The notes beneath the pieces are model-generated. The model was not told the origin of the DNA, searched no databases, and worked only from the letters and a program-made list of their open reading frames with translations. Of a DNA stretch of 64,000 bases, positions 1-7,798 are shown in pieces. The position numbers and the translations under genes are program-made. The stretch comes from Rhodospirillales bacterium (lineage in GTDB: Bacteria > Pseudomonadota > Alphaproteobacteria > Rhodospirillales > Defluviicoccaceae), in the NCBI GenBank assembly GCA_016710335.1, contig JADJXQ010000008.1, forward strand, positions 72,067 through 136,066. The letters run 5' to 3'. How positions within the stretch are numbered: position 1 is the first letter of the stretch; each line of letters begins with the position of its first letter.

Positions 1-178
1 GCCACGAGAGGTTACGATTCGGTGTGTCCCCACACTGCTTGGGCGCCGCCTGGGGCTTGGCGCTGATCGGGCGCTGACGGTTCCGAATGGCGGGCACCCG
101 CTCTTCCCTTTGAGGCAGAACCACTACATTCGCGCATGCCCGCGCCCGGGGTGGCGCTACGCAACGAAAGGGTCCTCC

Positions 179-1735
179 ATGAAAATCTCCTTCACATCCG
201 CTGCTCTGCCCGAAGCCGGTGTTGTCGTGGTCGGGGTTCTCGACGGGCGGGCGTTGACGCCGTCCGCCGTGGCGCTTGATGACCGCCTCGGCGGGATTCT
301 GAGACGCGCGATGGAAGCGAGCCGCTTTCAGGGCAAGAAGGATCAGAGCCTGGCGGTAGTGGCGCCGGGAAACTCGCGCCTCGATCGAGTGGTGCTGCTG
401 GGGATGGGCGAGGGCAAGGACCTGAATGGGGCGGCGGCGGAGGCTCTGGGCGGGCGCCTCCACGGCGCGGTCTCCGGCAACGGCGACAAGGAGGTCACGG
501 TCGCGGTCGATGGCGTCGATGGATGCCCGCTGAGCGCGGGAGAACTGGCGGCGCACATGGCGGTGGGCGCCCGGCTGCGCTCGTATCGCTTCGACAAATA
601 CCGGACCAAGGAAAAGCCCGAGGACAAGCCGACGCTGACGGCGCTGGCTTTCGGTTGCGAGGAGTCCGAGCGTGCCGCTGCGCTCTACGGGCCGCTCGAC
701 AAGGTGGTCGATGGCGTGTTCCTGACCCGCAACCTGGTCTCCGAGCCCTCCAACATCATCTATCCCGAGACCCTTGCGGCGGAGGCCAAGGCGCTGGAGG
801 CGCTGGGGGTTGAGGTGGAGGTGCTCGACGTCAAGGAGATGCGCAAGCTCGGCATGGGCGCCCTGCTCGGCGTCGGCCAGGGCAGCGCGCGCGAGTCGCA
901 GCTCGCGGTGATGCAGTGGCACGGCGCCGGCTCCCACAAGGGCAAGGGCAAGGACAAAGACAAGAAGGGCGACAAGGGGGGCAAGGACGGCAGCGCCGCG
1001 GCGGGTCCGATCGCCTTCGTCGGCAAGGGGGTCACGTTCGACACCGGCGGCATCTCCATCAAGCCGTCGGCCGGCATGGAGGAGATGAAGTACGACATGG
1101 CCGGGGCCGGCACGGTCATCGGGCTGATGAAGGCTTTGGCGGGACGCAGGGCCAAGGTCAACGTCGTCGGCGTCGTCGGCCTGGTGGAGAACATGCCGTC
1201 CGGCACCGCGCAGCGGCCGGGCGACATCGTCACCTCGATGTCGGGACAGACCATCGAGGTCATCAACACCGACGCCGAGGGGCGGCTGGTGCTGGCCGAC
1301 GCCCTCTGGTACACCCAGGACCGCTTCAAGCCGCGGGCGATGATCGACTTGGCGACCCTCACCGGCGCCATCGTCATCGCACTCGGCAGCCATCACGCCG
1401 GGGTGTTCAGCAACGACGACGCCCTGTTCGGCCGTCTGGCCGGCGCCGCGGCGGCGGTAGGCGAGCCCGTGTGGCGGATGCCGCTCGGCGAGGAGTACGA
1501 CAAGGCGATCAAGTCCGACGCTGCCGACATGAAGAACGTCGGCAACCGCGCCGCCGGCAGCATCACCGCCGCCCAGTTCCTGCAGCGCTTTGTCAAGGAC
1601 ACGGCCTGGGCCCACATCGACATCGCCGGCATGGCGTGGACCAAGGAGACGCGCGACGTGATCCCCAAGGGCGCCACCGGCTACGGCGTCCGCCTGCTCG
1701 ACCGCCTGATCGCCGAGCACTACGAGGAGAAGTGA
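179..1735 (+). CDS. pepA: Leucyl aminopeptidase (M17 family)
   Basis: Cytosolic dizinc or dimanganese aminopeptidase that removes N-terminal residues from peptides. The 518-residue product has the M17 signature NTDAEGRL near residue 363 and the upstream metal-binding stretch GKGVTFDTGG near 282, which together supply the Lys, Asp and Glu ligands. The ATG at 179 is chosen because GAAAGG lies about 8 bases upstream; the frame is open further back to a TTG at 110, but that adds a stretch unlike the family. Odd feature: a Lys/Gly/Asp-rich linker of about 20 residues around residues 252-272, between the N-terminal domain and the catalytic domain. It is followed 17 bases later by holC, a pairing common in proteobacteria. 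Confidence 0.95.
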   Translation: MKISFTSAALPEAGVVVVGVLDGRALTPSAVALDDRLGGILRRAMEASRFQGKKDQSLAVVAPGNSRLDRVVLLGMGEGKDLNGAAAEALGGRLHGAVSGNGDKEVTVAVDGVDGCPLSAGELAAHMAVGARLRSYRFDKYRTKEKPEDKPTLTALAFGCEESERAAALYGPLDKVVDGVFLTRNLVSEPSNIIYPETLAAEAKALEALGVEVEVLDVKEMRKLGMGALLGVGQGSARESQLAVMQWHGAGSHKGKGKDKDKKGDKGGKDGSAAAGPIAFVGKGVTFDTGGISIKPSAGMEEMKYDMAGAGTVIGLMKALAGRRAKVNVVGVVGLVENMPSGTAQRPGDIVTSMSGQTIEVINTDAEGRLVLADALWYTQDRFKPRAMIDLATLTGAIVIALGSHHAGVFSNDDALFGRLAGAAAAVGEPVWRMPLGEEYDKAIKSDAADMKNVGNRAAGSITAAQFLQRFVKDTAWAHIDIAGMAWTKETRDVIPKGATGYGVRLLDRLIAEHYEEK

Positions 1736-1752
1736 GAGGCGCAGTCAGCGCC

Positions 1753-2202
1753 ATGACCGAGGTGGCGTTTTATCATCTGCAGAAGGCGACGCTGGAGACA
1801 GTGTTGCCGAAGCTGCTGGAGAAGACGCTCGGCGTCGGCAAGCGCGCGTTGGTCATCGCCGGCTCGGAGGAGCGGGTCGAGGCGTTGGCGCAGCATCTAT
1901 GGACGTACGACGCGGGGTCGTGGCTGCCGCACGGCACCGCTCTCGACGGCTTTCCCGAAGATCAGCCGATCTGGCTGACCAGCCGCGACGACGCGCCCAA
2001 CGGCGCCGGCTTCCTGTTCCTGACCGACGGCGTCGACAGCCAGCGTCTCGAGGCGTTCGAGCGCTGCTTCGACCTGTTCGACGGCAACGATGAGAATGCG
2101 GTGGTGGCGGCACGGCAACGCTGGACCGCGCGCAAGGCCGCCGGCCATGCGGTCACCTACTGGCAGCAGTCGGCGAACGGGCGATGGGAGCAGAAGGCGT
2201 GA
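1753..2202 (+). CDS. holC: DNA polymerase III chi subunit
   Basis: Clamp-loader accessory subunit that contacts SSB. The product is 149 residues, the usual size for chi, starts MTEVAFYHLQ and has the family block with QPIWLTS near residue 75 followed by FLTDG. The chosen ATG directly follows pepA and matches the conserved N terminus; the same frame stays open much further upstream through pepA, but that part is only a shadow frame. Probably co-transcribed with pepA. Confidence 0.9.
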   Translation: MTEVAFYHLQKATLETVLPKLLEKTLGVGKRALVIAGSEERVEALAQHLWTYDAGSWLPHGTALDGFPEDQPIWLTSRDDAPNGAGFLFLTDGVDSQRLEAFERCFDLFDGNDENAVVAARQRWTARKAAGHAVTYWQQSANGRWEQKA

Positions 2203-2220
2203 CGGCTAGAGCCGGCCGCA

Positions 2221-2271
2221 CTCGGGCCTTTGACAAACTCGGGCTTTCGACAAACTCGGGCCTTTGACGAA
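2221..2271. repeat. 17-bp tandem repeat, three copies
   Basis: Three imperfect copies of a 17-base unit of the form CTCGGGCYTTYGACAAA follow holC at 2221, 2238 and 2255. The unit resembles the short 'cttcgacaagctc' sequences also seen near 4328 and 40820 in this window, which suggests a dispersed intergenic repeat that amplified locally. No coding potential. Confidence 0.75.
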
Positions 2272-2345
2272 GACGTGATTTTGCGCAGCTAAGTCCCTCA
2301 CTTATATCCGAGGCAGTGGTGCTTGCCTGATATGAGGAGACATTG

Positions 2346-2849
2346 ATGATGAGCAGACGATCGTTGATGGCCGCCGGGCTTGCCGCGGTTGGCGGCGCCG
2401 CTGCCGCCAAGTGGCTCGGCTCAAGCGGAGATGCGGCGGCGGCCGCGACGGAAGGCGGCGAGTTCGAGGTGACCCACACCGAGGCGGAATGGCGGCAACG
2501 CCTGACGCCCGAACAGTTCCGCATCCTCCGTGAGCACGGCACCGAGCGCGCCGGGTCGAGCCCCCTCGACAAGCAGTACGGGGCCGGCACGTACCATTGC
2601 GCCGGATGCGACCAGGCGCTGTTCGCGTCGGAGACCAAATTCGACAGCGGCACCGGCTGGCCCAGCTTCTACGCGCCCATCGACGGCGCCATCGGCACGT
2701 CGGAGGACCGGACGCTGTGGATGGTGCGGACGGAGGTGCACTGCAGCCGCTGCGGCGGCCATCTCGGCCATGTGTTCGAAGACGGTCCGCCGCCGACCGG
2801 GCTCCGCTACTGCATGAACGGCGCCGCGCTCACTTTCGAGGCCGCCTGA
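2346..2849 (+). CDS. msrB: Peptide-methionine (R)-S-oxide reductase with Tat signal
   Basis: Reduces methionine-R-sulfoxide in proteins. The 167-residue product starts with a twin-arginine leader (SRRSLMAAG, then an Ala-rich hydrophobic stretch), so it is probably exported folded to the periplasm. The SelR domain fills the remainder: zinc-binding CxxC pairs (YHCAGC near residue 85 and HCSRCGG near 133) and the catalytic Cys in RYCMN near 156. ATG at 2346 or 2349 follows AGGAGA at a good distance. It is a single gene with its own upstream region. MsrB enzymes are usually cytosolic; the leader is the notable variation. Confidence 0.93.
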   Translation: MMSRRSLMAAGLAAVGGAAAAKWLGSSGDAAAAATEGGEFEVTHTEAEWRQRLTPEQFRILREHGTERAGSSPLDKQYGAGTYHCAGCDQALFASETKFDSGTGWPSFYAPIDGAIGTSEDRTLWMVRTEVHCSRCGGHLGHVFEDGPPPTGLRYCMNGAALTFEAA

Positions 2850-3008
2850 TCGCCGAACGGCCTGGAAATGCACGGTTTTTGGCCGGTCGTGATCGCTTTC
2901 GACCAGGTCATCGCCGCTTAACCTGTTGATAACGCCGGCTTTGTGTCCGAATCGCGCGCGGCGATGTATGCGGATGTATGCGAATGTACTCCGTCGGCGG
3001 CTTTTGGC

Positions 3009-3416
3009 TCAAAGTGCGCCGGAACCGGCGGGCTGCTCACGGGTGTCCTGCAGCGCCTCCATGGTGCGGTCTACCAGCGGCTCGAAGACCGGGCATTTCC
3101 GGGCGAAATCCTCTTTGACATCGCTGTCGTAGACGGCGCGACCGAGCTCGAAGCGGCGCCGCTGCTCCGTCTCCGGCATGCCGGCGAAGTCGCCGAGGGC
3201 GTTGCCGGCGCGCACGAAGCGGCGCGCCAGCCGGTGATAGTGGGCCTGCTCCTGACCAGCCTTGTCGCGGGCCAGGCGTTCCAGATAGCCTCCGCACTGC
3301 AGTAACGCCGCCGATGGACTCGCCGGCGTTGCGCTTACGGAGGTCGCGAATGTCGTCGCGGCGGCAAGCGCCAGGGCAACGATTAGAACCGCAATGATGC
3401 GTTGGGAACTGGTCAA
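3009..3416 (-). CDS. Small secreted protein of unknown function
   Basis: Not recognised. The 135-residue product starts at a TTG preceded by a strong AAAGGAG eight bases upstream, which decides the start; the ORF is open further but without a ribosome site. Residues 1-30 form a signal peptide (polar start, hydrophobic Ala/Leu/Val core, SVSA before the likely cleavage). The mature part is helical and charged with two Cys, possibly a disulfide. A perfect 14-base palindrome lies about 115 bases upstream and could be its operator. Periplasmic location is inferred from the leader only. Confidence 0.65.
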   Translation of the reverse strand: MTSSQRIIAVLIVALALAAATTFATSVSATPASPSAALLQCGGYLERLARDKAGQEQAHYHRLARRFVRAGNALGDFAGMPETEQRRRFELGRAVYDSDVKEDFARKCPVFEPLVDRTMEALQDTREQPAGSGAL

Positions 3417-3529
3417 GCCGGACTCCTTTCCGCCTTGGGGTTGCAGGAAACCGCGGCATCCAGGGTTTTTATTCGGTCCGGGTGGTGTGGCGCCGAAGCG
3501 AGGCTGTGTCCCGGCGCAGCACCCGACTC

Positions 3530-3543
3530 GGGTTATATAACCC
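3530..3543. promoter_or_regulatory. Perfect 14-bp palindrome, possible operator
   Basis: GGGTTATATAACCC is a perfect palindrome in an otherwise GC-rich spacer between two minus-strand genes. It sits upstream of the small secreted protein gene and downstream of the antitoxin remnant. Its symmetry and AT core are what a dimeric repressor site or a promoter -10 region would show. No -35 element is obvious. Confidence 0.4.
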
Positions 3544-3587
3544 ATACGGGTCATTATTCAACACCGGCGTCGACTCAGGGCGTCGCC

Positions 3588-3964
3588 CTACGCGGTTGCG
3601 GCTTTGCGCGCGAGGGTAAGCGGCAGGTCCAACTCCACGCGATCATGCATGACCTTGGGTGTGATGCGACCGCGCTCGCCCCGTTCAAGACGGACCAAGC
3701 CATAGCCTTCCATCGTGCGTAGCGTGCGCGACAGGTTGGACTTGCCTTTGCCGGTGATACGCGCGAGTTCGTCGAGCGAGCCTGGCGCTTTCTCGGCGAT
3801 GACGCGCAGCAGTTCGCGATTGCCGGCCGACAGGACCTTGGCGAAGGACTCGGTGGACGTGAACCACACCTCAGGCTCGTCGGCTTCGATGCGCCGCGCG
3901 CCACGTCCATAGTGCGCGCTTTCATGCAGTCGTAGCTCGCGATGCCAACTTTCAAGGTGGTCAT
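3588..3964 (-). pseudogene. HTH antitoxin-type regulator, single-base frameshift
   Basis: The N-terminal part (MTTLKVGIASYD..., 3964 to about 3895) and the C-terminal part (EVWFTSTESFAKVLSAGN..., from about 3893 down) lie in different frames. Together they read as one roughly 126-residue winged-helix regulator of the kind paired with DUF6516 toxins: a short N-terminal tail, then an HTH with LDELARITGKGKSNLSRTL. The span is 377 bases, exactly one short of 126 codons, and the shift falls in the GC run at 3891-3901. A shorter protein could start at the GTG at 3869 and would keep the whole HTH. It overlaps the toxin remnant upstream by ATGA. Confidence 0.65.
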
Positions 3965-4131
3965 GGGATCACTCCTCTCTCGCGTACAACTGCGTCCACC
4001 GTCGTCCAGAAGTCGGCGAGCAAGGTCGCGCCGTCCCGGTACTCGTAGACCCTGGTCCTCCGGGTCCAACACGAGAACCTGCCCATCGAGATCGAGCAGC
4101 ACATCAAGGGTCGGGCCACCGGCTCCGTCAC
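3961..4131 (-). pseudogene. Remnant of a DUF6516 (TumE-type) toxin
   Basis: The last 30 codons read VYEYRDGATLLADFWTTVD and end in a TGA that overlaps the ATG of the antitoxin, the typical arrangement of DUF6516 toxin genes. Upstream, in another frame, TLDVLLDLDGQVLVLDPED resembles the N terminus of the same family. The central two thirds of the usual protein is absent and the pieces are not in one sensible frame, so the toxin should be inactive. Family assignment is from memory of the conserved ends; I could not align it. Confidence 0.45.
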
Positions 4132-4380
4132 TGCATAAGGTTATCTCACTGAAGCAACCGTAACAGGAGACGGTTCCCGACAGCCTCCAGCCCAGGCCAT
4201 TGTTTTTTTGGGAACCAAAGCGACAGACGGAAAGGGGCGGCTCCTCATTTCGCGGCATGCAGTTCAGGCGTAACGCTGCCGGAAAAATGAGGAATGACCC
4301 ATTTTCCTTCAGGACGACACCTTACGCTGAGCTTGTCGAAGGGCGCGTTCCCCGGCGCGTGAACCCGCCGGTCTTGCGCC

Positions 4381-5883
4381 CTACTCGAACGTTGGCTGGC
4401 CGGGGCCGCCGACCTGCGTTGCCGACCACGCCGCCACGTCGTAGAGCCATCCGCCCAGGGTTTCGCCGCTGAGCGAGATCGCCCACCACAGCACGGCGCC
4501 GCCGCCGACGAGGAGGACGAGCGCAAACGCCACGGCGAACCAGAGCCAGGCAATGACGCCGCATCGCTGCCAGAAATGCGGCTCGCCTTCCAGCCAGCGC
4601 AGGATCGAGCCGCGGAATGGCATGGGCATCAGCACCAGCGCCGTCAGCGCCAGAAGCAGATGCGCAGCCGTTGGGACCAGCGTCGAGAACAGCATCCCGG
4701 TCACCGGCAGGCCGGCGAGGATCGGGTCCACCTGCGCGGCTTCGAGGAACGGCTGCCAGACCACCGGCGGTCCGTTCAAGACATGGACGAAAAACCGGTT
4801 TCCGAGTTGCAGCGCCGCCGGCAGCGCCGCCGCGAGCGCCACCAGGAATCCGGCCGCGAGGACAGCGTCCACGGCGACGTGGACGGCCGCACCGGCGCGG
4901 CCGGTCCTGTCCACCAGATGCCGCATCAAGCGCCGACTCACCGCCCAAGACGGGAAGTCCAACACGGCATTGACCATGGGCAACAGACACCAGAAAGTGA
5001 GAAACTGGACGGCTACGGCTACTGCTACTGCTACTGCTACTGCTACTGCTACGGATTCGCCTCCGGATACGGATAGGGCTCCGGATACGGATGCGGCTAC
5101 GGCTACGGATCCGGCTAAGGCTAAGGCTAAGGCTACGGCTAAGGCTACGGATCCGGCTACGGCTACGGCTACGCCTACGCCTACGGCTCCGGCTAAGGCT
5201 ACGCCTACGGATCCGGCTCCGTCTCCGGCTAAGGCTACGGCTCGGGCTCCGGCTCCGGCTCCGCCTAAGGCTAAGGCTAAGGCTAAGGCTAAGGCTAAGG
5301 CTAAGGCTAATGCTCCGGTTAAGGCTAAAACGACAAAAAACAGCCCAAGCAGCGAAGCAACCCAGCCGAGTTGAGCCTGTTGTCGCAGGTGGCGCACAAT
5401 CCGCCTCGTCCACCTTTCCCGGAGTCGTAAAACCCAGAAGCCGAACAGACCCATTACAATTACTAAGAGCGAGGAAAGCACCCGACCCCAAACCGACGCC
5501 CCTTCTCGCAACAATGGTTCACTGAGAAGCGTTCCCGGTCCTGCGAGAATCCACCCGACTAAAAAGAAAAAAACCGGATAGATCAAGGACAGCACAAGAC
5601 ATCGGTCGAACGCCCGCCATGACCATGGGGGTCCGAAGAACGTATCGAGGCGTTTCAGTCCCCAGGAAACGCCGCTGAGATACTGGTCCCACCCCCGCGG
5701 CCGTTTCAGCCAGGCGGCGAGAGCGACGCGGGCTCCCTGCTCGCTGATGCCTTTCAACAGAAGCCCGGAAATCGCGGTCGCGAGAGCGACAACGAAGGTC
5801 GCGAGAGCGAGAACGAAACCAAGCACAGTCACCCAGTCGGTGACCGACCAACCCGCCGCGGTTTGCGCTGCGTTCGGCTCCAC
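4381..5883 (-). CDS. Polytopic membrane protein with repeat-encoded hydrophobic segments
   Basis: Not recognised as a named family. A 500-residue product starts at a GTG preceded by AAGGGGGGAG. Several ordinary hydrophobic segments flank a central region (about residues 185-290) of alternating Ala-Leu, Ala-Val and Gly-Ala dipeptides, encoded by a hexanucleotide repeat at 5011-5334. The dipeptides are long enough to make several membrane spans. C-terminal transmembrane segments follow with normal codon use. The opposite strand is also open across the repeat, but there it gives only Arg-Leu or Lys-Ala strings. Likely an inner-membrane protein of unknown role; adjacent to an hslU stump, so it may have arrived with a rearrangement. 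Confidence 0.6.
   Translation of the reverse strand: MEPNAAQTAAGWSVTDWVTVLGFVLALATFVVALATAISGLLLKGISEQGARVALAAWLKRPRGWDQYLSGVSWGLKRLDTFFGPPWSWRAFDRCLVLSLIYPVFFFLVGWILAGPGTLLSEPLLREGASVWGRVLSSLLVIVMGLFGFWVLRLRERWTRRIVRHLRQQAQLGWVASLLGLFFVVLALTGALALALALALALALALGGAGAGARAVALAGDGAGSVGVALAGAVGVGVAVAVAGSVALAVALALALAGSVAVAASVSGALSVSGGESVAVAVAVAVAVAVAVQFLTFWCLLPMVNAVLDFPSWAVSRRLMRHLVDRTGRAGAAVHVAVDAVLAAGFLVALAAALPAALQLGNRFFVHVLNGPPVVWQPFLEAAQVDPILAGLPVTGMLFSTLVPTAAHLLLALTALVLMPMPFRGSILRWLEGEPHFWQRCGVIAWLWFAVAFALVLLVGGGAVLWWAISLSGETLGGWLYDVAAWSATQVGGPGQPTFE
5011..5334. repeat. Degenerate hexanucleotide repeat array (about 53 units)
   Basis: A run of six-base units, mainly GGCTAA, GGCTAC and GGCTCC, with TACTGC at the left end. 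Blocks of identical units alternate (for example seven or more GGCTAA near 5268-5310), as slippage and conversion would produce. Because the unit is a multiple of three, all copy-number changes keep the membrane-protein frame on the minus strand intact, reading Leu-Ala, Val-Ala or Gly-Ala. Confidence 0.9.
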
Positions 5884-5980
5884 GCGGCGCCTCTCCCCCC
5901 TTGCATGTTCGTCATGGCAATGCTTGTACACCGTCACGCGTGCCCGGCAAAGCGGCGCCACCTCAAGGAGTCAACGGGGA

Positions 5981-6145
5981 GCCAGCGCACGCCGCCTGCA
6001 GACGGTCCTGGAAAAGCTGGTCGAGGAGATCAGCTTCACGGCCTCCGAGCGCGGCGGCAAATCCGGGACGATCGACGCCACCGACGTCCGCGAGCGCGTC
6101 GGCGCACTCCCCAAAAGCGGCGACTTCTCCAAGTTCATTTTGTAG
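5981..6145 (+). pseudogene. hslU: 3' stump of hslU (ATPase of HslUV protease)
   Basis: The reading frame from about 5981 to the TAG at 6145 encodes 54 residues that match the extreme C terminus of HslU: ARRLQTVLEKLVEEISF near its start and the closing DFSKFIL, whose end inserts into HslV in intact complexes. HslU is normally about 435 residues, so roughly 88 percent is missing, including both Walker motifs. No hslV or further hslU sequence is seen upstream; the membrane-protein gene lies there on the opposite strand. The homology stops abruptly near 5981, marking a breakpoint. It cannot work as an ATPase. Confidence 0.85.
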
Positions 6146-6217
6146 GGCGCTTGATGCTCGACAGGGGTGGGGTTTGCGGGTACCTGTTATGCGGGGCGGA
6201 GACGGTTGGGGTGGGCG

Positions 6218-6967
6218 GTGGCCGAGGTCATCCTGGAAACCAAGGGACTGACGAAACAGTTCGCGGGCTTCGTCGCCGTGAACGGGGTCAACTTGCGGGT
6301 GGTCAAGGGCACCATCCATGCGTTGATCGGCCCCAACGGCGCCGGCAAGACGACCTGCTTCAACCTGATCACCAAGTTTCTGCAGCCGTCGTCGGGCACC
6401 ATCGTCTACAAGGGGCGGGACATCACGCGACATTCGGCCGGCGACGTCGCCCGCACAGGCCTGGTGCGCTCCTTCCAGATCTCGGCGGTGTTTCCGCATC
6501 TGACGGCGATCGAGAACGTCCGCCTCGCGCTGCAGCGGCCGACCGGCGTGACGTTCCATTTCTGGAAGCCGACCACGGTGCTGCACCGGCTGCACGACCG
6601 GGCCCGCGAACTGCTCGACGCCGTCGGTCTCCTGGAATACGAAGACACCGCCGCGGGGGAGATGCCTTACGGGCGCAAGCGCGCCCTCGAGATCGCGACG
6701 ACGCTGGCGTTGGAGCCGGAGGTGATGCTGCTCGACGAGCCGACCGCCGGAATGGGCCATGAGGACATTGCCCGGGTGGCGCCGCTGATCAAGAAAGTCG
6801 CGCAGAACCGCACGGTTTTGATGGTCGAGCACAATCTCGACGTCGTCTCCGACCTGTCCGACCGGATCACCGTCCTGCAACGGGGACAGATTCTCGCCGA
6901 GGGCACTTACGACGACGTGTCGCGCGATCCCCGGGTGCGGGACGCCTACATGGGGACCGGCGATTGA
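6218..6967 (+). CDS. livG: Branched-chain amino-acid ABC transporter ATPase LivG
   Basis: Cytoplasmic ATPase of a high-affinity importer of hydrophobic amino acids or related amides. The 249-residue product has Walker A GPNGAGKTT near residue 40, an LivG-type signature region ending EIATTLALEP near 160, Walker B VMLLDEPTAGM near 170 and the H-loop EHNLDVV near 205. The canonical LSGG signature is changed to MPYGRKR, as in several alphaproteobacterial LivG proteins. GTG at 6218 is the start that gives the usual length. It opens a five-gene operon and overlaps livF by four bases. Confidence 0.92.
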   Translation: MAEVILETKGLTKQFAGFVAVNGVNLRVVKGTIHALIGPNGAGKTTCFNLITKFLQPSSGTIVYKGRDITRHSAGDVARTGLVRSFQISAVFPHLTAIENVRLALQRPTGVTFHFWKPTTVLHRLHDRARELLDAVGLLEYEDTAAGEMPYGRKRALEIATTLALEPEVMLLDEPTAGMGHEDIARVAPLIKKVAQNRTVLMVEHNLDVVSDLSDRITVLQRGQILAEGTYDDVSRDPRVRDAYMGTGD

Positions 6968-7677
6968 CTGCGACAGCGCCGGTCCTCGCCGTCCGCGATC
7001 TCCACGCCTGGTACGGCGAATCCCACATCCTGCACGGGGTGTCGTTCGAGGTGCACGAGGGCGAAGTGGTCAGTCTGCTCGGCCGCAACGGCGCCGGCAA
7101 GACGACGACGCTCAGGGCCATCATGGGGCTGGTCCGTCACCGCCAGGGATCGATCGCCCTCGGCGGGTCGGAGTTGATCGGCCTGACGCCGGAAAAGATC
7201 GCCCGCCGCGGCATCTCCTACTGCCCGGAGGAGCGCGGGATCTTCGCGAGCCTGACGGTGAACGAGAACCTGTTGTTGCCGCCGGTCGTTCAGGGCGGCG
7301 GGCTGGAACTCGACGAGATCTTCGAGCTGTTCCCCAATCTTGCCGAGCGCCGCGAGGGCTCCTCCGGCACGCTGCTGTCGGGAGGCGAGCAGCAGATGCT
7401 GGCGATCGCGCGCATCCTGCGCACCGGCGCCAGGGTCCTGCTGCTCGACGAGCCGACCGAGGGGCTGGCGCCGGTGATCGTGCAACAGATCGGGGTGAGC
7501 GTCGAGCGCCTGCGGGAACGGGGTTTCACGATCTTGCTGGTCGAGCAAAATTTCCACTTTGCCGCCAAGCTCGCAGACCGCCACTACGTCATCGAGCACG
7601 GGCAGGTCGTCGACCAATACGCCCGCCACGACATCAAGGAGCGCATGGACGAGTTGAACGAACGGCTGGGCGTGTAG
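6964..7677 (+). CDS. livF: Branched-chain amino-acid ABC transporter ATPase LivF
   Basis: Second ATPase of the importer, 237 residues. Walker A GRNGAGKTTT near residue 40, signature LLSGGEQQMLAIAR near 138, Walker B VLLLDEPTEGLAP near 158 and H-loop VEQNFHF near 190 are all present. It starts with TTG at 6964, inside the last codon of livG, so translation is probably coupled. Its spacing before the binding-protein gene (121 bases) is larger and contains a small hairpin repeat. Confidence 0.93.
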   Translation: MTATAPVLAVRDLHAWYGESHILHGVSFEVHEGEVVSLLGRNGAGKTTTLRAIMGLVRHRQGSIALGGSELIGLTPEKIARRGISYCPEERGIFASLTVNENLLLPPVVQGGGLELDEIFELFPNLAERREGSSGTLLSGGEQQMLAIARILRTGARVLLLDEPTEGLAPVIVQQIGVSVERLRERGFTILLVEQNFHFAAKLADRHYVIEHGQVVDQYARHDIKERMDELNERLGV

Positions 7678-7730
7678 ATGACTGCGAGAACCATCATCGT
7701 TGCGAGGCGGCGAAATGACTGGATTGCCAC

Positions 7731-7749
7731 GCATCTTCTGCGAAGATGC
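7731..7749. repeat. Perfect 8-bp hairpin in the livF to binding-protein spacer
   Basis: GCATCTTC, three bases, GAAGATGC form a perfect stem-loop. It sits inside a stretch (ggattgccacg ... ctcgcaatgacgg) that looks like a dispersed intergenic repeat. It could attenuate or stabilise the transcript ahead of the binding-protein gene, which is usually needed in excess over the ATPases. Confidence 0.5.
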
Positions 7750-7798
7750 TCGCAATGACGGCTTTTTGCAGAGGAATTCAAGCGATGGGAGGAAAACG

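Noticed and set aside
916..1752. Long upstream extension of the holC frame through pepA
   Set aside because: Shadow frame of pepA, rich in Arg/Gly/Gln from GC-rich codons; the conserved HolC start is at 1753.
5091..5525. Plus-strand ORF encoding long Arg-Leu repeats over the hexamer array
   Set aside because: It exists only because the six-base unit has no stop in this frame; flanks show no coding character and no ribosome site.
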